Source: Lentisphaerota bacterium (GTDB taxonomy: Bacteria > Verrucomicrobiota > Kiritimatiellia > UBA8416 > JAIOPI01). From it: a DNA stretch of 64,000 nt. Within the stretch, counting starts at the first letter, position 1; each line of letters begins with the position of its first letter. The position numbers and the translations under genes are program-made. Under the pieces are notes generated by a model. The model was not told the origin of the DNA. It saw nothing but the letters and a program-made list of their open reading frames with translations, and did not search any database. The stretch covers positions 1-64,000 of the forward strand of contig JAIOPI010000004.1 of the NCBI GenBank assembly GCA_021413965.1, given 5' to 3'. Shown here one piece after another: positions 40,639 to 49,150 of this stretch.

Positions 40639-42678
40639 TCAGCCACGCCGCACGAGCCGCGCCGGCAAGCCCAGCGCCTTGAGATGCGCACGTAATGTAT
40701 CCGCCCGCCATGGGCGGAAACGGGCGTCCCAGGGCTGCAGCAACCGCAAGCCCTTGGCCTGCAGGGCGCGGTAGCAGTCCGGCAGATCGAACGACTTCAG
40801 CACCCCCCACGGCAGGAACGACAGGGGCCAATCCGCGAGAGGGACCTGCGTCAGCTCCTCATAGGAGAGCAGCGGGTTCTTGAGCGTCACCTGCTTGACG
40901 AGGGGATGCAGCAGGCCGGCGTAGGTGGCGAGCAACGCGCCAAGCCCGCGCCCGATCAGGTGCACGCGGCGGGTTCCCTGCGCCTGCAGCAGGTCCAGCG
41001 TCGACAGCACGTCGTGGACGCGGCGCCCCAGGTAGCTCTCATTCAGCATCAGGCCATGCGACGCATACATGTAGTCATGGCCATAGCCGTCGAGGAAGTC
41101 GTAGGACTTGCAGGTCAGGGCCTGCGTCTTGCCCATGCCGCGCACATCCAGCGAGTAAAGCAGCGGGGGGCGCGCGGGGACTTCGTCGCCCAGCACGTCG
41201 GCGCGGCTGGAGAGGTGCGGCAGGTAGAGATCCATGGCCTCGACCATCGGAAACGCCAGTCGCGTCTGCGACGCGGTCATGGGATTCTGTGGATCCCACA
41301 CCTGGAAGATCGCCTGGATGCCGGGCTCGGTCTCCACGGCGAACGCCCAGAAAGTGCTGTAGTAATGCGTGCAGTCATTGTCCCCCGTGGAGCGCAGAAC
41401 CCGGTAATGCGGGGTGCCCGTGCGAGGCGGTAACTCGAGAAGAGCGGCCACTTTCCTGACCAGCGCTGGCCGCGAGGGCGGTCGCCGCGGTGCCACCACG
41501 GCCTGTGCCGCGGCCGCCGCGTGCTGGTAGAGCAACCGGTTGCCGCGCACGCGCCGCACCTGGCCCTGCGGGGCGGCCCACAACGCCGCGTCAAGTTCGA
41601 GCGTCAGGCGCGGCTCGCGCCCGGTGACGGCCACCGCGGCGTGCTTGCCGAAGAACTGGTACATCGCCTCGCGCGTGTCCTGGTAGTAGCCGTGGCGGTG
41701 CTCCCCCATGAACAATTCCACGCACCCGCCGGCGCCCAGCAACTCATACACGCGCTGGATCTCGTCATGCGCCTCGTCCAAGCCGCGCGGATCGAAGAAG
41801 TCCTGGCGCTGCGTGAGCAGCAGCACGGGGCGCGGGGCGCGGGCGATGATAAAGTCGGCCTGGTCCAGCCCCGCCGCCAGAATGCCCGGCGGAATCTGCT
41901 CACTGTCACAGGGCAGCTCGTTTTCCAGGTTGTGCCGGTAGGTCGTCAGAAAGCAGGCCGTCGCCGTCATGGTCGGGCGCGAATCCAGGGCGTGCACGTA
42001 AGTCGTCAGCGTGCCGCCGCCGGACACACCCGTGACGCCCACGCGGTCACGGTCAATGTCGGGACGCGCCAGCAGGATGTCCAGGGCGCGTTGATCGTCC
42101 CACGCCCGCCAAGTCCCGAAAAACTCCCCCGCCAGGGCGAGTTGCTTGCCCTGCATGTTGTGCTCATCGCAGGAGTTGGTGATGGGCGTGTCATGCCCGT
42201 GTTCGCACTGCAAACGCTCGCCCTGACCGACGGGGTCGGTGATCAGCGCGACGAAGCCCTGGCGGGCCAACGCCTGCGCGAGGCCCTGGTATTCCGTGTA
42301 TGCCTTCCCGTTCTCGCTGTGGCCGCAGATCACGAGTACGCAGGGGAATCCGCCCTCCGGCGGCGCCCCGGCCGGCACGTAGCAGTTGGCGGTCACCACG
42401 TACCCCGGCCGGCTGTCGAAAAGGAACTTCTCCACGCGGTAGGCGCCGCGTTCCAGCACACCCGTGGACCTCAGATTCAGCGGCCCGCGCGAGGGCGCGG
42501 GCGCGAACATCGCCAGGATCTTCCGGCGCACCTCGCGCACATAGCTCTCGGCATCGGCGCGCGTGCGCAGGGCCTGGAGGCGCTGGCGGCGCGCGGCGGA
42601 CACGGCGCGCACGCGCGTCACATAGTACTCGTGAACCAGGTGCGGATAGAGCAACTCGGGGGGGAGGGTATGCTTCAT
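40639..42678 (-). CDS. Two-domain alpha/beta hydrolase (acetyl xylan esterase-like)
   Basis: The product is 679 residues from M-K-H-T-L-P-P. The first half is a typical hydrolase: G-G-F-P-C-V-L-V-I-C-G-H-S (oxyanion region), G-V-T-G-V-S-G-G-G-T-L-T with the nucleophile Ser, and F-M-G-E-H-R-H-G-Y with the catalytic His. The second half (from about residue 430) resembles another hydrolase core without an obvious nucleophile: V-H-L-I-G-R-G-L-G-A-L-L has Gly-Arg-Gly where G-x-S-x-G would be. So one active and one degenerate domain are likely. No signal peptide is visible. Such esterases deacetylate polysaccharides or act on glucuronoyl esters; substrate unknown. Confidence 0.85.
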   Translation of the reverse strand: MKHTLPPELLYPHLVHEYYVTRVRAVSAARRQRLQALRTRADAESYVREVRRKILAMFAPAPSRGPLNLRSTGVLERGAYRVEKFLFDSRPGYVVTANCYVPAGAPPEGGFPCVLVICGHSENGKAYTEYQGLAQALARQGFVALITDPVGQGERLQCEHGHDTPITNSCDEHNMQGKQLALAGEFFGTWRAWDDQRALDILLARPDIDRDRVGVTGVSGGGTLTTYVHALDSRPTMTATACFLTTYRHNLENELPCDSEQIPPGILAAGLDQADFIIARAPRPVLLLTQRQDFFDPRGLDEAHDEIQRVYELLGAGGCVELFMGEHRHGYYQDTREAMYQFFGKHAAVAVTGREPRLTLELDAALWAAPQGQVRRVRGNRLLYQHAAAAAQAVVAPRRPPSRPALVRKVAALLELPPRTGTPHYRVLRSTGDNDCTHYYSTFWAFAVETEPGIQAIFQVWDPQNPMTASQTRLAFPMVEAMDLYLPHLSSRADVLGDEVPARPPLLYSLDVRGMGKTQALTCKSYDFLDGYGHDYMYASHGLMLNESYLGRRVHDVLSTLDLLQAQGTRRVHLIGRGLGALLATYAGLLHPLVKQVTLKNPLLSYEELTQVPLADWPLSFLPWGVLKSFDLPDCYRALQAKGLRLLQPWDARFRPWRADTLRAHLKALGLPARLVRRG

Positions 42679-42817
42679 ACCTGCGTGCCTACCACCTCGG
42701 GCATATGGGGTCAAGTGCGCGCTGCCATCCCCCGCCCCGAGGTCAACGCCCGGGGGGTTCACGCCAGGAGGACCGGGCGAGTCCTCTCGCCGCCCGTCTG
42801 CCGCGCCAACGCACGCC

Positions 42818-44839
42818 CTACGGAACGGTTGCGCGCAGGACGCTGCCGGTGCGCGCCGTGAACCCGGGCAGCAGCCGCACCGACTTTCCCGCGCGAAGCG
42901 TGACATTGCCGGACGGGGCGACGGTGTAGTCCGGCCCTGCAGTCAGGGTGTCGCGGGCCGCCAGGTTGGACGTCACGGCCAGCACCTGGTTGCTGACCGC
43001 CAGATCGGTGAGGGTCCATAGCCAGGTAATCGAAGAATCCGCCAGCAGCATCAGCGAGCCGGTATTGGTCCCGCTGCCGAGCGCCGGCACGCTGCCCGTC
43101 CCCACCCAACCGGTGCAAAGGCAGGACTGCCAGTGCGTCGCATCCGCAAAACTCGCCGGCGAATTCGTGATCGCGCAGGTGATCGTCGTCCCATGTGCGT
43201 AGGTGGCGGTCCCCGCCGGCGGCAGGGCCATGCCGTATGCCGAGTTCACCTGCAGCGTCACGGACGTGACCGCCTGCGAGAAGTATCCCCACCATGTGCT
43301 CCAGGTGTTGGCCGGCGTATAGGCGTATTCCTGGATGGTCCAGAAGGAGAGGTCATCCACGGGGTCCACCATCGTCATGCTGTAGTCACCCCATCGATTG
43401 CGCCCCGTGCCGAAATCCTTGAAGTACGGATTTTCGCCGGCCTTCAGCAGCGCCACGGGCTGCAGGGTGCCGCTGGCGTCGGTCGAAGCCCGGTACGCAT
43501 AGTAGGCCCCCGCATAGGTCGTGGCGCTCGAACCCGTGAAACCGATCAGCACGGCATTGGTCTGGTTCACGGCGATCGACGGGTAGTAATAGAACGCGCC
43601 CCCGAGGGGGTCATCGATCACCCCGGACTGCATGGTCGCGCCCGTGACCGGATTGATCTCCCACCACTTCACGCTCGCGCGCGTCGGGGCGACCGCCGGC
43701 ATCCCCGCCGAATGCACGCACCAGAGGCGGCCGTTGCGCAGCGCCGCCTGCATCAGCCGGCCATCGTTGGTCTCGATGAGCTGGGCGCTGCCGAGTTGAG
43801 GCGCATCGGCCGGCGTGTTGTTCCACGGTGTCGACGCGGGAAAGAATCCGGTCGCGGTGAAGACCGGGGCCGTGGCCCCCCCCGTGATGGTGTACAAATG
43901 CAGCACCCCGACTTCCGCGTTCCATGAGTTCGCAACGTACTGCGTGCTCTCCGTGGGCGAGTACGTCAGGCACGGCACAAACGTGCCGCCTTCCGACGTG
44001 CGGAAGAACAGCGTGTAGGTGATCGCGCTGCCCGACAGGACCGACGCCTTGTCGATGGCCCACACGTTAACACCCGCGAACGCGTCGCCGCTCACACCGA
44101 ACATATTGGCCGTCAGCGTGAACCACGACTGGTTGGCCCCGAGGTTGGGATAATCCACCCACTTGGTATTCGCGGCGTCGCCGTCGAGCTGGTACCGGTA
44201 CCAGGTGCCGGTCGGATCGTTCGTGGCGGACACCGCCAGCAGCAGGCTCGACGCGGCCGAGCGCCGTTGCGCACAGGAAACGAAGACGTACCGGCCCGAA
44301 AGCGGATCGAACACCACCTTCGGGTCGAAGACATCGCTGACGCCGAGGGAACTCCAGAAGGCGGCCAGCGTGATCGTGCTGATGATGCCGCCGGTGCGGT
44401 TCTGAATCCGGACCTGGCTGTTGAGTGCCGTCATGACATGCTGCGGGCCCACGGCACCATCCGTGTCAGGAGGGATGGTGGTCCCGCTGTCAGGCAGGCC
44501 AAGGAACCCCAGCGTGACGGGAGGGGCCAGCGTGACGGGGGGCTCGTCCCGCACGGCCGGTTCGGAAGCCGGTGCGAGCATCCGGGCCGCCAGCACGTCG
44601 GGCGGAACGGGCAGCGTGCAGGGACCGGACGGCAGCCAGGGTGCCGCCTCCTGGACCGATTCACCCGCCGCCACGCCGCGCTGATCCGCATCCACCATGT
44701 CAGCCCACGTCGCCACCGCCGGCGTCGCCCCGCGAAGAACGGTCGTGGTCGCGCGCGTGGCGCTTGCCGGCCCCACGTCCGCGAGGGCCGCGCCGGACAC
44801 CAGCAACAGCCCCCAGTAGCGCATGCACGCGCCCTTCAC
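42818..44839 (-). CDS. Secreted protein with beta-propeller-like body and C-terminal bacterial repeat
   Basis: The product is 673 residues. A signal peptide (M-R-Y-W-G-L-L-L-V-S-G-A-A-L-A) begins it; the GTG start overlaps the stop of the upstream gene by four bases (GTGA), so translation is probably coupled. The middle shows T-D-G-A-V-G-P-Q-H-V-M-T-A-L-N-S-Q-V, F-D-P-K-V-V-F-D-P-L-S-G-R-Y and Y-P-S-I-A-V-N, a pattern of secreted multi-bladed sheet proteins. The C-terminus has a G-W-x-G-T-G bacterial repeat and ends with S-V-R-L-L-P-G-F-T-A-R-T-G-S, a module common at the ends of secreted Bacteroidota/PVC proteins. I cannot assign a function. It is the last gene of a three-gene operon. Confidence 0.75.
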   Translation of the reverse strand: MKGACMRYWGLLLVSGAALADVGPASATRATTTVLRGATPAVATWADMVDADQRGVAAGESVQEAAPWLPSGPCTLPVPPDVLAARMLAPASEPAVRDEPPVTLAPPVTLGFLGLPDSGTTIPPDTDGAVGPQHVMTALNSQVRIQNRTGGIISTITLAAFWSSLGVSDVFDPKVVFDPLSGRYVFVSCAQRRSAASSLLLAVSATNDPTGTWYRYQLDGDAANTKWVDYPNLGANQSWFTLTANMFGVSGDAFAGVNVWAIDKASVLSGSAITYTLFFRTSEGGTFVPCLTYSPTESTQYVANSWNAEVGVLHLYTITGGATAPVFTATGFFPASTPWNNTPADAPQLGSAQLIETNDGRLMQAALRNGRLWCVHSAGMPAVAPTRASVKWWEINPVTGATMQSGVIDDPLGGAFYYYPSIAVNQTNAVLIGFTGSSATTYAGAYYAYRASTDASGTLQPVALLKAGENPYFKDFGTGRNRWGDYSMTMVDPVDDLSFWTIQEYAYTPANTWSTWWGYFSQAVTSVTLQVNSAYGMALPPAGTATYAHGTTITCAITNSPASFADATHWQSCLCTGWVGTGSVPALGSGTNTGSLMLLADSSITWLWTLTDLAVSNQVLAVTSNLAARDTLTAGPDYTVAPSGNVTLRAGKSVRLLPGFTARTGSVLRATVP

Positions 44840-46239
44840 GGGTGTGCCGGCCCCGCGCCATTTGCATCCAGGTGATCGATGCGTTCGCGCAACGCCTCGT
44901 TCTCCTTCTGCAGTTGGATCACGTAAAGGGTCAGTTCCTCAATCTTCTCCAGCAACCGCGCATGCATGCGCCCGACATCCACGCCATGTAGCTGCACGTC
45001 CGCCGCCGACGGAATCCCCGGCAGGTGCCCGTTGTGCTGCACATACGATTCGACTTCGGAAAGGGGCCGCAGCGCATACCCGTCGGCGAAGACGTAGTCC
45101 GACCAGCCATCCAGCGTGACGACAATCTCTTTCGCCTTGATGGTCCCGTTGACCGCGAGTGCATTGGTGGGATTGGCCGTGCCGATGCCAATGTACCCGT
45201 TGGCCAGCACCACCAGTTGCGTGTTCCCCACGACCAGCCCCCCGGCCGGGAGCGCGAGCGCCCCGGTCATCGTGTCGCCGGCGACATCGACGTATTTCTG
45301 GCCCAGCGTCCCACCGTCTGCGAACGTGATGCCATCCACGGCCACATTCGTAAGGCCGAAACCACCCATTCTGATGGCACCGCTCATGGGCCGCACGCCA
45401 CTGGTGAGCAGTGCCCGCGGATCGCTCTCCACATACAACGGCGTGCCCGTCGCAAACAGCCCGTCCGACTCCGCCTTCGTGTAGTACTGCCCGCTCGCCC
45501 CGGACCACACCGGGTCCGTCTCACCCGCGAACGCCACCACATCCAGCGCGTTCGACAGCCCCGCCACCGACGCCCCGATCTCCCCGCTCACCGAGGACTG
45601 CAGCGCGCCCGTCACCCCATCCACGTAGCCCGTCGTCGCGTATCCATTCGTCGCGTGGTTCCCCCACGCGAACGCCGCGTCGCCATGGCCCGCGCCCGTC
45701 TGCACCGCGTTGCTCACCGCACTCCATTGCGGATCGCTTTCCACATACAGCGGCGTGCCTGTCGCAAACAGCCCGGCCGACTCCGCCTTCGTGTAGTACT
45801 GCCCGCTCGCCCCAGACCACACCGGGTCGGATTCGGAGTAGGCGTCCGCATGCGCCGCCCGGACCGCGTATGGCGATGCCAGTAACCGCTGACGCGGGGC
45901 CAGCGTCTCGCCGTTGACCACCAATTCCAGCCAGCACGACGCATTCGTGAGTGCGCTGGCGATGCCGGCCGCATTGGTGCCGAACGAAAAGCTGTAGAGC
46001 CCATTTTGCACGGGCACGGTGCCGATCCCTTCGCCATAGAGCGCCGCCCCGCCGGACGCCTGACCGAAGACGGCGACCGAGATGATGACGTTGGAGCTGA
46101 CGGGATTACCGCCCCCGTCGAGCAACCGCCCCTGGTAATTCATCTGTGTCGGAACCGCCGCCAGGGCCCAGGACACCACACTCAGCATCACCGCGATTTG
46201 CAGTCCCATCCGTTTCACGTTGGCTCCCTTCACGATCAT
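44836..46239 (-). CDS. Tail-fibre-like secreted repeat protein with C-terminal coiled coil
   Basis: The product is 467 residues. The ATG at 46239 overlaps the upstream stop as ATGA, which fixes the start; a signal peptide (L-Q-I-A-V-M-L-S-V-V-S-W-A-L-A) follows. The body carries two copies of a 33-residue unit beginning S-D-P-V-W-S-G-A-S-G-Q-Y-Y-T-K-A-E-S and ending Y-V-E-S-D-P. Near the C-terminus is I-G-I-G-T-A-N-P-T-N-A-L-A-V-N-G-T-I-K, then H-G-V-D-V-G-R-M and a coiled coil (K-I-E-E-L-T-L-Y-V-I-Q-L-Q-K-E-N). This resembles phage tail-fibre/endosialidase-chaperone-type trimeric fibres used as surface proteins in these phyla. Confidence 0.8.
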   Translation of the reverse strand: MIVKGANVKRMGLQIAVMLSVVSWALAAVPTQMNYQGRLLDGGGNPVSSNVIISVAVFGQASGGAALYGEGIGTVPVQNGLYSFSFGTNAAGIASALTNASCWLELVVNGETLAPRQRLLASPYAVRAAHADAYSESDPVWSGASGQYYTKAESAGLFATGTPLYVESDPQWSAVSNAVQTGAGHGDAAFAWGNHATNGYATTGYVDGVTGALQSSVSGEIGASVAGLSNALDVVAFAGETDPVWSGASGQYYTKAESDGLFATGTPLYVESDPRALLTSGVRPMSGAIRMGGFGLTNVAVDGITFADGGTLGQKYVDVAGDTMTGALALPAGGLVVGNTQLVVLANGYIGIGTANPTNALAVNGTIKAKEIVVTLDGWSDYVFADGYALRPLSEVESYVQHNGHLPGIPSAADVQLHGVDVGRMHARLLEKIEELTLYVIQLQKENEALRERIDHLDANGAGPAHP

Positions 46240-47027
46240 GGTCCCACCAGGCTCACGCGATAGAACGCCCGCGGCCGCGATGACGCCACCGCCACCGTTC
46301 CCGTGCTGACGGTGGCCTGCCACGGCCCGCTGCCATTCGCCGCCGTCACGCGCGCCACGGCCACCGGATTCGTCGCCAGGTCCGCCAGCGTGGTTCCTGA
46401 CACCACGTCATAGGTGTAGCCCGCGCGGCTGGCCCACGTCACCGTCACGGCCAGCATCTCGTTCCCGACGCTCAGAATCTCGAGCCGGCTGTCCGCATCG
46501 CGGGGGTTCGTGCCGGCCAGTGCCTCCGCCCCATCCGCCATGTCGTCGGCATCGGAATCCGCGCGCAGCGGATCGGTGACCGTGACCGGCACAAACGCAT
46601 GCCCCTCCAGCTCCTCGAGATCGGCCAGTCCGTCCGCGTCATCGTCCAGATCGTTTTCGTCGGGACGCAGGTCGCCATCGGCGTCCTGATTCGGACGCGC
46701 CACGAACATTTCGAGAAATCCCGCCCGGTTGACCCAGTGGGGAGACGCCGTGACGCCGACCGGCGCGGGCTGCGCAAAGGCTGAAACGGTGGCATGCACG
46801 GCGCCCGTACTCACCCCGCCACCGCCGTCCAGTGTGCGGGCACTCTCTCCCACGGCCTGCACCCGTCCGGCGACCAACAGCAGCGCGATGGCCAGCCCTG
46901 GCCGCACGCCCCAAGTCGCCGGCCAGCGGGACGCCCGGTCTCCCGGGGAGGACGCACCACGGCACCCGCCGACGGGGCGGTCCCGAACCATCCACAAGCT
47001 GCTGGCGGCTGTTGCACGCATTCGCAA
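46236..47027 (-). CDS. Secreted protein with thrombospondin type 3 calcium-binding repeats
   Basis: The product is up to 263 residues. A long basic N-terminus precedes a signal-like helix (G-L-A-I-A-L-L-L-V-A-G), so the start may be internal, for example the Met at residue 13. Residues about 110-175 hold D-A-D-G-D-x-R-P-D-E-N and D-D-D-A-D-G-L-A-D-L-E-E, calcium-binding type 3 repeats, followed by a T-N-P-R-D-A-D-S segment typical of Verrucomicrobia and Kiritimatiellota secreted proteins, and a short beta domain. It is the first gene of a three-gene operon whose members overlap by four bases. Confidence 0.75.
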   Translation of the reverse strand: MRMRATAASSLWMVRDRPVGGCRGASSPGDRASRWPATWGVRPGLAIALLLVAGRVQAVGESARTLDGGGGVSTGAVHATVSAFAQPAPVGVTASPHWVNRAGFLEMFVARPNQDADGDLRPDENDLDDDADGLADLEELEGHAFVPVTVTDPLRADSDADDMADGAEALAGTNPRDADSRLEILSVGNEMLAVTVTWASRAGYTYDVVSGTTLADLATNPVAVARVTAANGSGPWQATVSTGTVAVASSRPRAFYRVSLVGP

Positions 47028-47090
47028 AGCCCCTCCAGTTTAGCGGCGGCCGCGCTCAGCATGCAAGCCGCATTGAGTCGAGCGGGAACG

Positions 47091-47119
47091 TTGACAGCCG
47101 CCACCCTCGCCCCTATCCT
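47091..47119 (+). promoter_or_regulatory. Strong promoter of the thymidine phosphorylase gene, near-leaderless
   Basis: TTGACA (47091-47096), a 17-base spacer and TATCCT (47114-47119) form an almost consensus promoter. Only six bases separate the -10 box from the ATG at 47126, so transcription would begin at or next to the start codon and the mRNA would have essentially no leader. No Shine-Dalgarno is present. Confidence 0.75.
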
Positions 47120-47125
47120 GCGCCC

Positions 47126-48445
47126 ATGGTGCCTCAATGGGTGATCGAAAAAAAGCGCGACGGGCAGGCGCTACCGGCTGACGACATCCGGGCCTTCATG
47201 GATGGCTACACCCGCGGCACCATCCCCGACTACCAGATGGCCGCCCTCGCCATGGCCATTTACTTTCGTGGCATGACCTTCGACGAAGTCGCCACCCTCA
47301 CCGATGTCATGATGCGCTCCGGCGATCTCGTCGACACCTCGCGCGTCCCCCTCCCCAAGGTGGACAAGCACTCCACCGGCGGCATCGGCGACAAAGTCTC
47401 ACTCGTGCTCGCTCCGCTCATCGCCTGCTGCGACGTCGCCGTCCCCATGATCTCCGGCCGCGGCCTCGGGATCACCGGCGGCACCCTCGACAAACTCGAA
47501 TCGATCCCCGGCTACCGCACCAACCTCTCCGCCGACAACTTCGTCGATGTGCTCGCACGCTGCGGCTGCGCCATCATCGGCCAGACCGCCACCCTCGCCC
47601 CCGCCGACAAGAAACTCTACGCCCTGCGCGACGTCACCGGCACCGTCCCCTCGATCCCGCTCATCTCCGCCAGCATCATGTCGAAGAAACTCGCCGAGGG
47701 CACCGATGCCCTCGTCCTCGATGTAAAATGGGGCCAGGGCGCCTTCATGAAGTCCCTCGACCAGGCCCGCGAACTCGCGCGCACCATGGTGGAAATCGGC
47801 GCGCGCATGGGCAAGGGCATGACCGCCCTGCTCACGGACATGAACCAGCCGCTCGGCCGCACCGCGGGCAACGCCCTGGAAATCGTGGAAACGGTCGCCG
47901 CCCTCCAGGGGCACGGCCCCGACGACCTCGTCACGCTCACGCTGGAAACCGGCGCCCACATGCTCCGCCTCACCGGCCGCGAGCCCGATCACGCCCGCGC
48001 CCTCGCCCGCCTGCGCGGCGTGCTCGATTCCGGCGCCGCCTTCGAACGCTTCCTGTCCATGGTGACCTTGCAGGGCGGCGACCCGCGCGTCCTTGAAGAT
48101 GTCACCCGCCTGCCATCCGCCTCCCTGCGCCGCGATGTCTCCGCGCCACGCAGCGGCTATGTGGCCGGCGTCGATGCCGAACGCATCGGCAGGGCCTGCG
48201 TCGTGCTCGGGGCCGGTCGCGTGAAAGTCGAGGACCTCGTCGACCACGCGGTCGGCATTAGCGGACTCGTGAAGATCGGCGAGCACGTCACCAAGGGACA
48301 GCCGCTCTTCACGCTGCACGCCAACGCGGAAAACCGCCTGGCGGAGGCCTTGGCCCTGGCTCGCGAGGCCGTCACCTTCGCCGACTCGGCCCCCACACCT
48401 CCCACGTTGATCGTGGACGTCATTCACCCCGCCGGCGGCAGGTGA
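47126..48445 (+). CDS. deoA: Thymidine/pyrimidine-nucleoside phosphorylase
   Basis: The product is 439 residues, the family length. K-H-S-T-G-G-I-G-D-K (79-88) is the phosphate/ribose-binding signature, and S-G-R-G-L-G-I-T-G-G-T-L-D-K-L-E follows. The N-terminal helices, an alpha/beta domain and the C-terminal PYNP domain (A-V-G-I-S-G-L-V-K-I-G) are all present. The enzyme splits thymidine or uridine with phosphate to the base and (deoxy)ribose-1-phosphate in pyrimidine salvage. Whether it is specific for thymidine (DeoA) or broader (Pdp) cannot be told. It sits 106 bases upstream of cytidine deaminase on the same strand. Confidence 0.95.
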   Translation: MVPQWVIEKKRDGQALPADDIRAFMDGYTRGTIPDYQMAALAMAIYFRGMTFDEVATLTDVMMRSGDLVDTSRVPLPKVDKHSTGGIGDKVSLVLAPLIACCDVAVPMISGRGLGITGGTLDKLESIPGYRTNLSADNFVDVLARCGCAIIGQTATLAPADKKLYALRDVTGTVPSIPLISASIMSKKLAEGTDALVLDVKWGQGAFMKSLDQARELARTMVEIGARMGKGMTALLTDMNQPLGRTAGNALEIVETVAALQGHGPDDLVTLTLETGAHMLRLTGREPDHARALARLRGVLDSGAAFERFLSMVTLQGGDPRVLEDVTRLPSASLRRDVSAPRSGYVAGVDAERIGRACVVLGAGRVKVEDLVDHAVGISGLVKIGEHVTKGQPLFTLHANAENRLAEALALAREAVTFADSAPTPPTLIVDVIHPAGGR

Positions 48446-48551
48446 GGTGGGATGTCCGGTTGTCGGTGTTCGGTGTTAGGGCGCGGCAGGAGCTGTTAAG
48501 GATGAATATGTGTACGGTAACCCTGAAACCGATCACCTCCCCCCATCCCCC

Positions 48552-48950
48552 ATGATCCCTCCCCCCATCCAGGAACTCCTCGAAGCCGCCGCCCTCGTCG
48601 CGGCACGGGCGCACTGCCCGTATTCCAAGTTCCACGTGGGCTCGGCGCTGCGCGCCACCGATGACCGCATCTTCACCGGCTGCAATGTCGAGAACGCCTC
48701 CTACGGGCTGACCATCTGCGCCGAGCGCGCCGCGCTCTTTCGCGCTGTCTCCGCCGGCTGCCTGACCTTCTCCGCGATCGCCATCGTCGCCGACGGCACG
48801 GCCATGCCCTACCCCTGCGGCGCCTGCCGACAGGTCCTCGCCGAATTCTGCCCGCCCCATCTGCCCGTCCACATCGCCACCCGCGAGCACCTCGACCGCA
48901 TCCTCACCCTGACCCTCGGGGAACTGCTCCCACACCAGTTCACCTTGTGA
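48552..48950 (+). CDS. cdd: Cytidine deaminase
   Basis: The product is 132 residues, the tetrameric Cda length. C-N-V-E-N-A-S-Y-G-L-T-I-C-A-E-R-A-A holds zinc ligand Cys56 and catalytic Glu58, and P-C-G-A-C-R-Q-V-L-A-E holds Cys89 and Cys92. It deaminates cytidine and deoxycytidine to uridine and deoxyuridine, feeding the phosphorylase encoded just upstream. I chose the ATG at 48552; a GTG at 48510 is in frame but adds a Pro-rich stretch absent from the family. No clear ribosome binding site. Confidence 0.95.
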   Translation: MIPPPIQELLEAAALVAARAHCPYSKFHVGSALRATDDRIFTGCNVENASYGLTICAERAALFRAVSAGCLTFSAIAIVADGTAMPYPCGACRQVLAEFCPPHLPVHIATREHLDRILTLTLGELLPHQFTL

Positions 48951-49077
48951 ACGCCGGGCACCCCTGGCCGCGCCGAACAAGGCACGGCGCCCAGCCTCCG
49001 CCGTCGCTGGCCGGAATCAAAACCGGATCGCCATCGGCCTTGTCGGCCCTGCACCGCGTGCGGCCGCGTCCCCGCGC

Positions 49078-49107
49078 TCGACACCGCCCCGCCCCGCTTG
49101 TTATACT
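49078..49107 (+). promoter_or_regulatory. Promoter of the PhoH-family gene
   Basis: TCGACA (49078-49083), an 18-base spacer and TATACT (49102-49107) lie 43 bases upstream of the ATG at 49151. Confidence 0.6.
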
Positions 49108-49150
49108 CGGCTCGGCGCAGCAATTTCGCCACGGTCAGCCAGATGTCTTT

